Shown: piece by piece, positions 1 to 5,272 of the stretch
Numbering within the stretch: the first letter of the stretch is position 1
How the letters are laid out: each line of letters opens with the position of its first letter
NCBI GenBank assembly: GCA_947565475.1
Contig: CANOGI010000124.1
Location: 1 to 6,835, forward strand
Origin: an uncultured Eubacteriaceae bacterium
GTDB lineage: Bacteria > Bacillota > Clostridia > Lachnospirales > CAG-274
Reading direction: 5' to 3'
Length of the DNA: 6,835 bases
Made by a program: the position numbers and the translations under genes
The notes under the pieces: model-generated
Seen by the model: the letters and a program-made list of their open reading frames with translations, nothing else
Database searches by the model: none
What the model was told of the DNA's origin: nothing

Positions 1-239
1 CTGATAAGCTCACGATACTTAACAATATCTTTTGCTTTAATATAATTCAAAAGACCTTTCCTTTGACCAACCATCTTTAAAAGACCTCTTCTTGAATGGT
101 GATCCTTTTTGTGTTCTTTAAGATGCTCCGTCAAATGGTTAATCCTAGCGGTAAGTAATGCCACCTGAACTTCCGGAGAGCCTGTATCAGACTCGTTTCT
201 GCCATATTTAGCCACAATCGCTTTTTTGTCAACAATCAT
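1..239 (-). CDS. rpsO: 30S ribosomal protein S15, C-terminal end cut by window edge
   Basis: Translating the minus strand from the ATG at 239 gives 79 full codons beginning MIVDKKAIVAKYGRNESDTG and running off the window. The SPEVQVALLT segment, the KEHKKDHHSRRGLL loop and the GQRKGLLNYI segment are hallmarks of bacterial S15. S15 is a primary binder of the central domain of 16S rRNA in the small ribosomal subunit and helps form the B4 bridge to the large subunit. The family is about 89 residues long, so roughly the last ten are missing here. The start is fixed by a GGAGGA Shine-Dalgarno at 247-252, 7 bases away. The gene has its own promoter and a structured leader (see separate entries). 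In many bacteria pnp follows rpsO, but that would lie outside the window. Confidence 0.97.
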   Translation of the reverse strand, partial: MIVDKKAIVAKYGRNESDTGSPEVQVALLTARINHLTEHLKEHKKDHHSRRGLLKMVGQRKGLLNYIKAKDIVKYRELI

Positions 240-276
240 TTTTCAATCCTCCAAAATATAAAATTAATATAAATGC

Positions 277-321
277 CCTTATGCTAAGAATAGGTCGGAG
301 ATACCAAATTCTGAACATAGG
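277..321 (-). promoter_or_regulatory. Structured rpsO mRNA leader, candidate S15 autoregulatory element
   Basis: Read on the minus strand, the leader between the promoter and the rpsO Shine-Dalgarno folds into one nested hairpin. CCTATG (316-321) pairs with CATAAGG (277-283) with one bulged A. AGAAT (308-312) pairs with ATTCT (287-291). GGT (303-305) pairs with ACC (293-295) around a small loop. S15 is known to repress its own translation through leader RNAs of differing shapes in several phyla, including Firmicutes. That this fold binds S15 is inference from position and structure; I could not compare it with a covariance model. Confidence 0.5.
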
Positions 322-338
322 ATTTTTACACAGTGCTT

Positions 339-367
339 ATTATAACATACAAGATAAGTCATTGCAA
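339..367 (-). promoter_or_regulatory. rpsO promoter, sigma-A type with extended -10
   Basis: On the minus strand a TTGCAA -35 box (362-367) is followed by a 17-base spacer and a perfect TATAAT -10 box (339-344). The spacer ends in TGT, giving the TGnTATAAT extended -10 form. Just upstream of the -35 the DNA is pure A/T runs (369-386), as in an UP element. Transcription would start near 332, leaving a leader of about 90 bases before the rpsO ATG. This is the best promoter in the window and fits a highly expressed ribosomal protein gene. Confidence 0.8.
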
Positions 368-464
368 GTAAAATTTTTAAATTTTCCCGAAATTATAAAA
401 TTTATAAATTGCAATATCAAATCGGAAATTTATAACAACTATAAAATATGATTAAATTTTCTAA

Positions 465-608
465 TTACTTAGGTGTAAGATATTCTGCAAATCTTTAGAG
501 AAGATTATTTATACATTCTTGAACTTGATTTATTAAGGCTTCGCTAACATTATCAAAGCTTTTTCCACTGGGATAAAAATATCTTATTAACGTGAGTTCA
601 ACGGAAAT
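465..608 (-). pseudogene. Remnant of the C-terminal end of an IS30-family transposase
   Basis: On the minus strand, position 608 down to 498 reads ISVELTLIRYFYPSGKSFDN and then VSEALINQVQECINNLL, followed by an in-frame stop at 495-497. The frame continues as RFAEYLTPK to a second stop at 465-467. This matches, column by column, the end of IS30-type DDE transposases, which carry an (S/N)xEnxNxLIRrFyPsGtsF segment, then a VQxWmNN stretch and the PRKxLxYxTP tail. Here the P and R of that tail are replaced by a leucine and a stop, and two residues are missing before LIR. A stop at 609-611 and a palindromic repeat (620-648) replace the upstream part, so the catalytic core is absent. It is a dead fragment. 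The family call rests on motif memory, not a search. Confidence 0.72.
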
Positions 609-619
609 TTATGATTAAT

Positions 620-648
620 GGAACCTTTTTCTATAGCAAAAAGGTTCC
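620..648. repeat. 29-base near-perfect palindrome (11-bp arms, CTATAG loop)
   Basis: GGAACCTTTTT (620-630) and AAAAAGGTTCC (638-648) are exact reverse complements around the seven-base loop CTATAGC, which contains the palindrome CTATAG. Neither strand has a T-run after the arm, so it does not look like a standard intrinsic terminator. It abuts the broken IS30 transposase fragment and the multi-hairpin stretch to its right. I infer an intergenic repeat or the tip of a small mobile element, but copy number in the genome is unknown. Confidence 0.75.
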
Positions 649-680
649 AAACATCCAAAAATGTTCTTTAAGAATAAAAA

Positions 681-775
681 CCTTGAGGCTCTGCCTTATT
701 CGCACCAACTTAAAGATTAAAACCGTAAGACGCTGTCCCAAGCCCGGAGGGCCTTTGAAAAGGCTTGACCTAAAC
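681..775. repeat. Cluster of short hairpins, likely intergenic repeat element
   Basis: This stretch is richer in G and C than the surrounding spacer and holds several small inverted repeats: AGGC/GCCT around TCT (686-696), GCCTTT/AAAGGC around GA (751-764), and AAGCC (740-744) with GGCTT (762-766), which competes with the previous pair. A weak GGGAC/GTCTT-like pairing on the minus strand lies near 731-739. No coding frame explains it. Together with the palindrome at 620-648 it resembles the mosaic of REP- or MITE-like units common in clostridial spacers. That identity is inference. Confidence 0.5.
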
Positions 776-945
776 TTTAAATTAACTATAATTATCCTAT
801 TTATATTTATTTACTTGTCGTTTATTTTCTCAAAAAAATCATTATTAAGTATTCTATCTCTTTGTGCTTTAAAACAATTTTTAATCACAACACTCATATT
901 GTGTTTTATTTACGTTTTTTAATATCAGTTGAAAAAAAGTATATT
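776..945. other. AT-rich spacer downstream of the dipeptidase gene
   Basis: The stretch follows the dipeptidase stop (946-948). I see no convincing intrinsic terminator for that gene. The best pairing is a weak CACAA/TTGTG hairpin near 886-903, whose T-rich flank is on the plus strand, the wrong side for the dipeptidase. A 28-codon minus-strand frame at 811-897 has no Shine-Dalgarno and no recognisable motif. Confidence 0.5.
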
Positions 946-1878
946 TTAAAGTTCCAAATTATTTTCAAAAAAACTCAAAAAATTCTTGCATATAATTTTA
1001 TCGGCAATTTTCTCTCCAAAATAATCTTCTATTTCATAATATAATTTATATATATCAGAAACATCTTTAATTCCATCAGGGACTTTATCAATTCCATCAA
1101 AATCACAGCCAAGCCCTAAAACATTTTCGCCACCCACATTTATAATGTGGTCTATATGTTTAATTACAGATTTTATATCAGCGTTTCCATCATCCTCAAG
1201 AAAATATGGGTATAAATTTATTCCTATTATTCCTTTTCTTTGTGAAATTTCTCTAATCTGTGTATCAGTAAGATTTCTCAAATGTCCACATATTTTTTTA
1301 GAATTTGAGTGACTTGCGATAAAAGATTTTTCAGATATTTCACAAATATCATAAAATCCCTTTTCATTCAAATGAGAAACATCAATAATTCCACCTAAAT
1401 CATTTATAACTTTCACAGCTTTTTTCCCAAAAGGTTTTAAACCATCTGTACTTTCTGTCACAGCTCCAAAACCAAGTTCATTTTCATAATTCCATGTTAT
1501 TGTGAAAACTCTAACCCCTACATCAAAAAATTTATATATATTAATTATCTCCCCTTCAAAAGCCTCGCACCCCTCAATTCCTAAAATCCCGCTTACTTTT
1601 TTGTTTTCTATATTTTCACGTAAATCACGATAACTCTTAGCAACCGAAATATAGTCACGATTTACTAAAACTTCACCTTTAAAAAAATCAACAGCTTCCA
1701 TGGAATAAAAAAAAGGATTTGATAATTTTTCTTTCTCAAGCCAAATAGAAAAAACCTGAATCGGCGAATCAAAACTTTTAAGCCTTTCAATATCTATATG
1801 ACAATTATTTCTATAAAAATTTTTCTTATTTTTCATTATTGTGGTAATTGTATCACAATGCCCATCAACAAAAAACAT
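946..1878 (-). CDS. Dipeptidase, peptidase family M19 (membrane/renal dipeptidase-like)
   Basis: The 310-residue product is a metal-dependent dipeptidase of the amidohydrolase-fold M19 family, whose members cleave dipeptides, including some with D-residues. The dinuclear zinc site is complete by comparison with human DPEP1: H7 and D9 in DGHCDT at the N-terminus, E102 in GIEGCEAFEG, H169 in DVSH and H190 in ASHS. The DFDG motif with D259 follows in GLGCDFDG. Length is normal for bacterial members (about 310 to 320). There is no signal peptide or membrane segment, so it should be cytoplasmic despite the family name. The ATG at 1878 has AAGGAG at 1885-1890, 6 bases away, and leaves the metal-binding DGHCDT almost at the N-terminus, as usual. 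It stands alone, divergent from the DUF1540 gene, and probably serves peptide or peptidoglycan-dipeptide recycling. The exact substrate cannot be read from sequence. Confidence 0.93.
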   Translation of the reverse strand: MFFVDGHCDTITTIMKNKKNFYRNNCHIDIERLKSFDSPIQVFSIWLEKEKLSNPFFYSMEAVDFFKGEVLVNRDYISVAKSYRDLRENIENKKVSGILGIEGCEAFEGEIINIYKFFDVGVRVFTITWNYENELGFGAVTESTDGLKPFGKKAVKVINDLGGIIDVSHLNEKGFYDICEISEKSFIASHSNSKKICGHLRNLTDTQIREISQRKGIIGINLYPYFLEDDGNADIKSVIKHIDHIINVGGENVLGLGCDFDGIDKVPDGIKDVSDIYKLYYEIEDYFGEKIADKIICKNFLSFFENNLEL

Positions 1879-1906
1879 AAAAAACTCCTTTCATAAAAAA
1901 AATAAA

Positions 1907-1936
1907 ATTATAGAATAATTTTTTTAATTAAGTAAA
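1907..1936 (-). promoter_or_regulatory. Candidate sigma-A promoter for the dipeptidase gene
   Basis: On the minus strand a TATAAT box (1907-1912) lies 18 bases downstream of TTTACT (1931-1936), which matches four of six -35 positions. The predicted start near 1900 gives a short leader of about 22 bases before the ATG at 1878. The surrounding DNA is extremely A/T-rich, so a chance match is possible. Confidence 0.5.
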
Positions 1937-2263
1937 TACTAAAATCTACAGGAGGCAATAAAAATATTTATAAAAATCAAAGTTTTTATTTCAGTTTAAA
2001 ATAAAAAAGGAAAACTTTTTTGTTTATTAAATAAACGTCAATAAATTTTCTAATAAATTTTTACTGGATTTTATAAACTTTGTGTTTACAAAATATTTTA
2101 TGTTGTCCTTTCTGTAATTAATTCATAAGGACTATACTAAGAAATAAAAAACGCATATACCTTACGAAATAGAAATTGTATAATTTACAAAACGATTCAG
2201 CAATTTTTTAAACATTAACATTTTTATTAAATCTTAGATTAGTTCTCTTAATTCTATTTTTTC
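1937..2263. other. Divergent intergenic region between dipeptidase and DUF1540 genes
   Basis: This very AT-rich stretch holds no coding frame with a ribosome binding site. It contains the A/T-only hairpin 1983-1991/1999-2007, a pair of AATAAATTTT direct repeats near 2039-2061, and the inverted repeat GTCCTT (2105-2110) / AAGGAC (2127-2132). Promoter-like matches exist on both strands but such matches are common in DNA of this composition. Confidence 0.5.
2179..2184 (+). promoter_or_regulatory. Possible -10 box for the DUF1540 gene
   Basis: A perfect TATAAT lies about 90 bases upstream of the ATG at 2276. The position 17 bases further upstream holds only TATACC, a poor -35 match. I looked for sporulation sigma (G, K, E) -10 patterns upstream and found none that fit well. 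Treat as a weak candidate. Confidence 0.25.
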
Positions 2264-2275
2264 GGAGGTGATAAT

Positions 2276-2440
2276 ATGTCAAATGTAGGAAGTCAGGCTA
2301 TTAAATGCCGTGTTGAAACATGCAAACACCATGACACATCTGACTATTGCAAATTAACTGATATTGTGGTTGGCTGCGATAAAAAAGAAGCTCGCGATGT
2401 CTGTGAAACAGAATGCAAAAGCTTTGAATGTGGCTGTTAA
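2276..2440 (+). CDS. Small cysteine-rich DUF1540 domain protein (54 residues)
   Basis: The frame runs from ATG at 2276 to TAA at 2438-2440 and starts MSNVGSQAIKCRVETCKHHD. It has eight cysteines in 54 residues (C11, C16, C25, C34, C43, C47, C52, C54) plus H18 and H19. The spacing I-x-C-x(4)-C, a middle C, then CETECKSF near the end is the pattern of the DUF1540 family, found mainly in spore-forming Firmicutes and of unknown function. The paired cysteines suggest metal binding, most likely zinc, which is inference. Expression is well supported: GGAGGTGAT at 2264-2272 is an almost ideal Shine-Dalgarno, with GGAGG ending 7 bases before the ATG. It is the only supported plus-strand gene here and is easily missed because of its size. 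It converges on feoB and is transcribed away from the dipeptidase gene, so it is probably monocistronic. Confidence 0.88.
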   Translation: MSNVGSQAIKCRVETCKHHDTSDYCKLTDIVVGCDKKEARDVCETECKSFECGC

Positions 2441-2464
2441 TAAAGACAGCTAATAAATTATGGA

Positions 2465-2508
2465 AAAAAATAATTGCGCTAAAATTATATTCTTCATAAT
2501 TATTTTTT
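2465..2508. terminator. A-arm/T-arm hairpin after the DUF1540 gene, possible terminator
   Basis: AAAAAATAATT (2465-2475) pairs exactly with AATTATTTTTT (2498-2508), an 11-bp stem made only of A-T pairs that begins 24 bases after the DUF1540 stop. A shorter hairpin, AATTAT/ATAATT (2483-2488/2496-2501), is nested in the loop. An A-run entering and a T-run leaving fits a bidirectional terminator, but an all-A/T stem is weak and could arise by chance here. Confidence 0.35.
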
Positions 2509-2546
2509 ATACCATATATTTAAAATTCAACACTTTTAAAATTTAC

Positions 2547-2624
2547 GGAAACACTGGTTAATTCAACTTTCAAAAACTTAAATAATTTTTTCCGATTTGT
2601 TTCGGTAAATTAATCGGTGCTTCC
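2547..2624 (+). other. Long imperfect hairpin, possible structured RNA or tiny MITE
   Basis: The 17-base arm at 2547-2563 (GGAAACACTGGTTAATT) pairs with 2608-2624 (AATTAATCGGTGCTTCC). As plus-strand RNA it forms 14 Watson-Crick and 2 G-U pairs with one A-C mismatch. The minus-strand version is slightly worse (two mismatches and one wobble). The enclosed 44 bases include a CCGA/TCGG hairpin (2592-2605) and an A-run/T-run pair, so a three-way junction is possible. There is no T-run after the right arm (it is followed by AAAAAA), so it is not a typical terminator. It lies in the convergent gap about 105 bases after the DUF1540 stop. Confidence 0.5.
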
Positions 2625-2671
2625 AAAAAATCCCCCTATACTTTCAATAATATCTCTATCTTTTCAAAACC

Positions 2672-2713
2672 GAGAGGGAAACATTTTATTTTTGCTTCCC
2701 CCTCTTCTTTTTA
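2672..2713 (+). terminator. Likely intrinsic terminator for the DUF1540 transcript
   Basis: GAGAGGGAA (2672-2680) pairs with TTCCCCCTCTT (2696-2706) with a two-C bulge, and an A-C mismatch followed by a C-G pair extends the stem inward. The stem is GC-rich against a very AT-rich background and is followed by a T-rich tract (2705-2713) on the plus strand. It sits about 230 bases after the DUF1540 stop. On the minus strand it could also stop feoB transcripts, though the tract there (CGGTTTTG) is poorer. Confidence 0.6.
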
Positions 2714-2969
2714 TTAGCCTTATTAAAAATATATCTAAAACTATATATCAGTTGTTAAAAATGTGTAAATAAAAATTTGAATAATTCCTTTCAAGTGAAA
2801 AAATAATCAACAATATTTTAATTTATTATAGAAAGTGACTAAATTACATAATATCAGCTTGAGATTAAATTAATAATTACCTATTATATTGATTATTAAT
2901 CATCTGTTATATAGTTTATTTTTCTCTGACTCTTATACATATTTGTTTTCAAACTATTTTCAGCATAAA
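2714..2969. other. AT-rich spacer downstream of feoB
   Basis: I see no gene here. Two inverted repeats stand out: the 13-base palindrome TGATTATTAATCA (2890-2902) and an exact 11-base pair, ATATAGTTTAT (2909-2919) with ATAAACTATAT (2965-2975), the latter overlapping the feoB stop codon. The T-run expected of an intrinsic terminator is missing after the second one. Confidence 0.45.
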
Positions 2970-4967
2970 CTATATATTTACAGCGACAGTATAAAATAAA
3001 AAAGAAACGCTCCAAGCTGTAATAAACTGCAAAAAAAGAGAAATACAAACCCATTTAAAAGAACCTGTTTCTTTTTTTATTATTCCAATAGTAGCAGCAC
3101 AAGGTATATATAAAAGAGAAAACAGCATAAAGGAATACGCGTTAATATTTGAAAAACCTATTTCTGACAATGCCGTATAAAGCTTGCCCCGTCCCTCAAA
3201 AGAAGAAATATTAGCTATATTAAAAAGAATGCTCATACTTGAAACAACAACTTCTTTAGCGGCTATTCCTGATATAAGAGCCGTAATAATCTGCCAGTTT
3301 CCAAGCCCCAAAGGAGTCATAACAGGTATAAGAATCTTGCTAATCTCAGCGGCGAAGCTATTTTCCATACCTCCTGAAAACCCGTTAATGTTAAAATTAA
3401 GCAAAAACCATAATATAACTGAAGCCACAAAAATAGTTGTACCAGCTTTGGTAAGATAGTCTTTAACCTTTTCCCAAGCATATATAAAAACTGTTCGTAA
3501 ATTAGGTATTTTATATTCGGGAAGCTCAATAAGCAAATCACTGTGTTCTTTAAATAATTTAAATTTATTTAAAATTAGAGCTACAAGAACAGCCATTAAA
3601 ATTCCTATAATATACATCGAAATAGCGGCGAAAACAGCGTAATCCCCAAAAAAAATCTCAGAAATTATCAAATATATGGGAAGCCTGGCGCTGCATGACA
3701 TAAACGGAGTAATCAGAATTGTTTTAAGCCTGTCTCTTGAGTTTTCCAAAGTTCTTGATGCCATAATAGCGGGAACTGTACAGCCAAACCCCAATAACAT
3801 CGGAATAAAAGCTCTGCCCGAAAGACCTATTTTACTCATAATTCCATCCATAGCGTAAGCCGCTCTCGACATATAACCGCTGTCCTCAAGAAAAGCAAGT
3901 CCAATAAACAAAATAAAAATATTGGGCAAAAAAGTGATAATTCCCCCCACTCCCGCGATAATTCCATCAATAATAAGAGAACTTACAAACTCACCGCAAT
4001 TTATTTTTTGAAGTAATATTAGGAGACAGTCTGAAAATATTGTTATTCCCTCCTCAATATACCCTTTCAAATAATCTCCAACAAAAAAAGTCAAAAAGAA
4101 AATAAAAGTCATAATACAGAAAAAAATCGGAATAGCAAAAAATTGATTTGTAACAGCCAAATCTATTTTATCAGTAAGTAAATTTTTTTCTGTTTTATTA
4201 ATTAGAACTTTATGAGAAATATTTTCTGCGAAATCATATTTTTGTTTTATAATTTCATCCTCATAATTTTTTTCTACAATATCATCAAGATTTATAATAT
4301 ATTCTTTCTTAACCTCATCATCATGTTCAAGAAATTTAATAGCATACCATCTATGATTTTTAGTATAAGGATATTTAGTCTCAAATCTTTTGACTATTTC
4401 CGAAATTTTAGACTCTATATAATCGCTGTATGTAAAACATAAATTATTAAATTCTCTGCTTTCATCTCGTTTTTCAAAAACCTCGAAAACATTCTCCATA
4501 AGCTCGTCAAGACCTTTTCTTTTTCTCGCGCAAACAGGAATAACTTTAACTCCAAGCATTTCAGAAAGTTTAGAAATATTAATTCTCATTCCCCTTTCCT
4601 CAACAACGTCCATCATGTTAAGAGCTATAACGAGAGGTTTTCTAAGTTCAATAAGTTGAAGAGCCAAATATAAGTTCCTCTCAAGAGCGGACGCGTCCAC
4701 TACGTCTATAATAACATCAGCTTCCTCGTCAATAATATATTTTCTTGAAAGACGTTCCTCTAAAGTATATGATGATAGAGAATATGTACCAGGTAAATCC
4801 GTAACAAAAATATTTTTCTGATTAAAAACAAACCGCCCTTCTTTTTTCTCAACCGTAACTCCAGGCCAATTGGCTGTTTTTAAATTAGCGCCTGTATACG
4901 CGTTAAAAAGAGTGGTTTTTCCGCAATTAGGATTCCCTATAAAGGCGATTTTTAAATTATCAGTCAA
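2970..4967 (-). CDS. feoB: Ferrous iron transport protein B (FeoB)
   Basis: This 665-residue membrane protein imports Fe(II), driven or gated by its cytoplasmic G domain. All G motifs are visible: G1 GNPNCGKT (11-18), the G2 threonine in GVTVE (T38), G3 DLPG (57-60), G4 NMMD (117-120) and G5 CAR (146-148). A helical guanine-dissociation-inhibitor-like region follows (about 175-260). Then come about eight hydrophobic segments from 276 on, with the two Gate motifs GFGCTVPA (393-400, cysteine C396) and SCSARLP (424-430), plus PCAAT (622-626). Length is at the short end of the normal range. The start is TTG: the preceding in-frame codon is TGA, and no ATG lies before the G1 loop. It overlaps feoA by four bases (TTGA), implying coupled translation. 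No feoC follows. Metal preference for iron over manganese is inferred from family. Confidence 0.97.
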   Translation of the reverse strand: MTDNLKIAFIGNPNCGKTTLFNAYTGANLKTANWPGVTVEKKEGRFVFNQKNIFVTDLPGTYSLSSYTLEERLSRKYIIDEEADVIIDVVDASALERNLYLALQLIELRKPLVIALNMMDVVEERGMRINISKLSEMLGVKVIPVCARKRKGLDELMENVFEVFEKRDESREFNNLCFTYSDYIESKISEIVKRFETKYPYTKNHRWYAIKFLEHDDEVKKEYIINLDDIVEKNYEDEIIKQKYDFAENISHKVLINKTEKNLLTDKIDLAVTNQFFAIPIFFCIMTFIFFLTFFVGDYLKGYIEEGITIFSDCLLILLQKINCGEFVSSLIIDGIIAGVGGIITFLPNIFILFIGLAFLEDSGYMSRAAYAMDGIMSKIGLSGRAFIPMLLGFGCTVPAIMASRTLENSRDRLKTILITPFMSCSARLPIYLIISEIFFGDYAVFAAISMYIIGILMAVLVALILNKFKLFKEHSDLLIELPEYKIPNLRTVFIYAWEKVKDYLTKAGTTIFVASVILWFLLNFNINGFSGGMENSFAAEISKILIPVMTPLGLGNWQIITALISGIAAKEVVVSSMSILFNIANISSFEGRGKLYTALSEIGFSNINAYSFMLFSLLYIPCAATIGIIKKETGSFKWVCISLFLQFITAWSVSFLFYTVAVNI

Positions 4968-5191
4968 TCAGATACACCCCCGATTTCTACTCCCTCAGCG
5001 AATTTTTTTCCTATCGCGAATCGAGTTCCTCTTAATTTAATAATAATTGACCCATTCCTCTTTTTATTCAATATAAGTATATCAGTATCTTTTATCATCC
5101 CAAGAATTTCAAAACGTCTTTTTACCCGCTCGTCAAGATTTATTGATTTAACTTTATAAATAAAACCTTTTTCACCATCAATTAAATTCAT
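4964..5191 (-). CDS. feoA: Ferrous iron transport protein A (FeoA), 75 residues
   Basis: FeoA is a small cytoplasmic SH3-like beta-barrel protein that supports FeoB-driven Fe(II) uptake. The product starts MNLIDGEKGFIYKVKSINLD and shows the family pattern: the GEKG turn near the N-terminus, RRFEILGMIKDTDI in the middle (the usual R-x-LGlxpG-t-i block), then the strand segment IIIKLRGTRFAIGKKFAEGVEI. I set the start at 5191, not at the earlier in-frame ATG at 5236, because AAGGAG lies at 5199-5204 exactly 7 bases before 5191, while 5236 has no Shine-Dalgarno. The chosen length of 75 also matches the family (about 75 to 85). The stop TGA is part of the TTGA overlap with feoB, so the two are co-translated. 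It lies 81 bases after rsmI. Confidence 0.93.
   Translation of the reverse strand: MNLIDGEKGFIYKVKSINLDERVKRRFEILGMIKDTDILILNKKRNGSIIIKLRGTRFAIGKKFAEGVEIGGVSD
4975..4981 (-). promoter_or_regulatory. Ribosome binding site for feoB (TTG start)
   Basis: GGGGGTG on the minus strand, one change from the ideal GGAGGTG, lies 7 bases before the TTG at 4967-4965. It is within the last codons of feoA and supports the TTG as the true feoB start. Confidence 0.65.
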
Positions 5192-5198
5192 AGAAATA

Positions 5199-5204
5199 CT
5201 CCTT
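5199..5204 (-). promoter_or_regulatory. Ribosome binding site that fixes the feoA start
   Basis: AAGGAG on the minus strand, 7 bases before the ATG at 5191. It lies inside the longer open frame that begins at 5236, and it is the reason for choosing the shorter 75-residue feoA. Confidence 0.85.
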
Positions 5205-5222
5205 AAATCGTATAGACCCAAA

Positions 5223-5250
5223 CTAATATCGCTCATTACTTAATTTGCAA
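5223..5250 (-). promoter_or_regulatory. Possible promoter in the rsmI-feoA gap
   Basis: On the minus strand TTGCAA (5245-5250) is followed after 16 bases by TATTAG (5223-5228), each matching four of six consensus bases. The -35 sits in the 10-base palindrome ATTTGCAAAT (5243-5252). I could not find a convincing Fur or DtxR-type box. feoAB may be read from here, from the upstream trmN6-rsmI transcript, or both. Confidence 0.3.
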
Positions 5251-5272
5251 ATATGCCGCAATAAATTTAATT

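Noticed and set aside
811..897. 28-residue minus-strand frame downstream of the dipeptidase
   Set aside because: No Shine-Dalgarno before its ATG, no recognisable motif, and short enough to occur by chance in A/T-rich DNA.
611..1044. Two plus-strand open frames (611-922 and 862-1044)
   Set aside because: They lack ribosome sites, run through hairpin repeats and the end of the dipeptidase gene, and their products are low-complexity with no motif.
1983..2007. TTTTTATTT/AAATAAAAA hairpin as a terminator
   Set aside because: It is A/T-only, sits upstream of both neighbouring genes, and has no transcript to terminate.
3184..3858. Open frames on the plus strand and in a second minus frame across feoB
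   Set aside because: They overlap clearly conserved FeoB membrane and Gate segments and have no ribosome sites.
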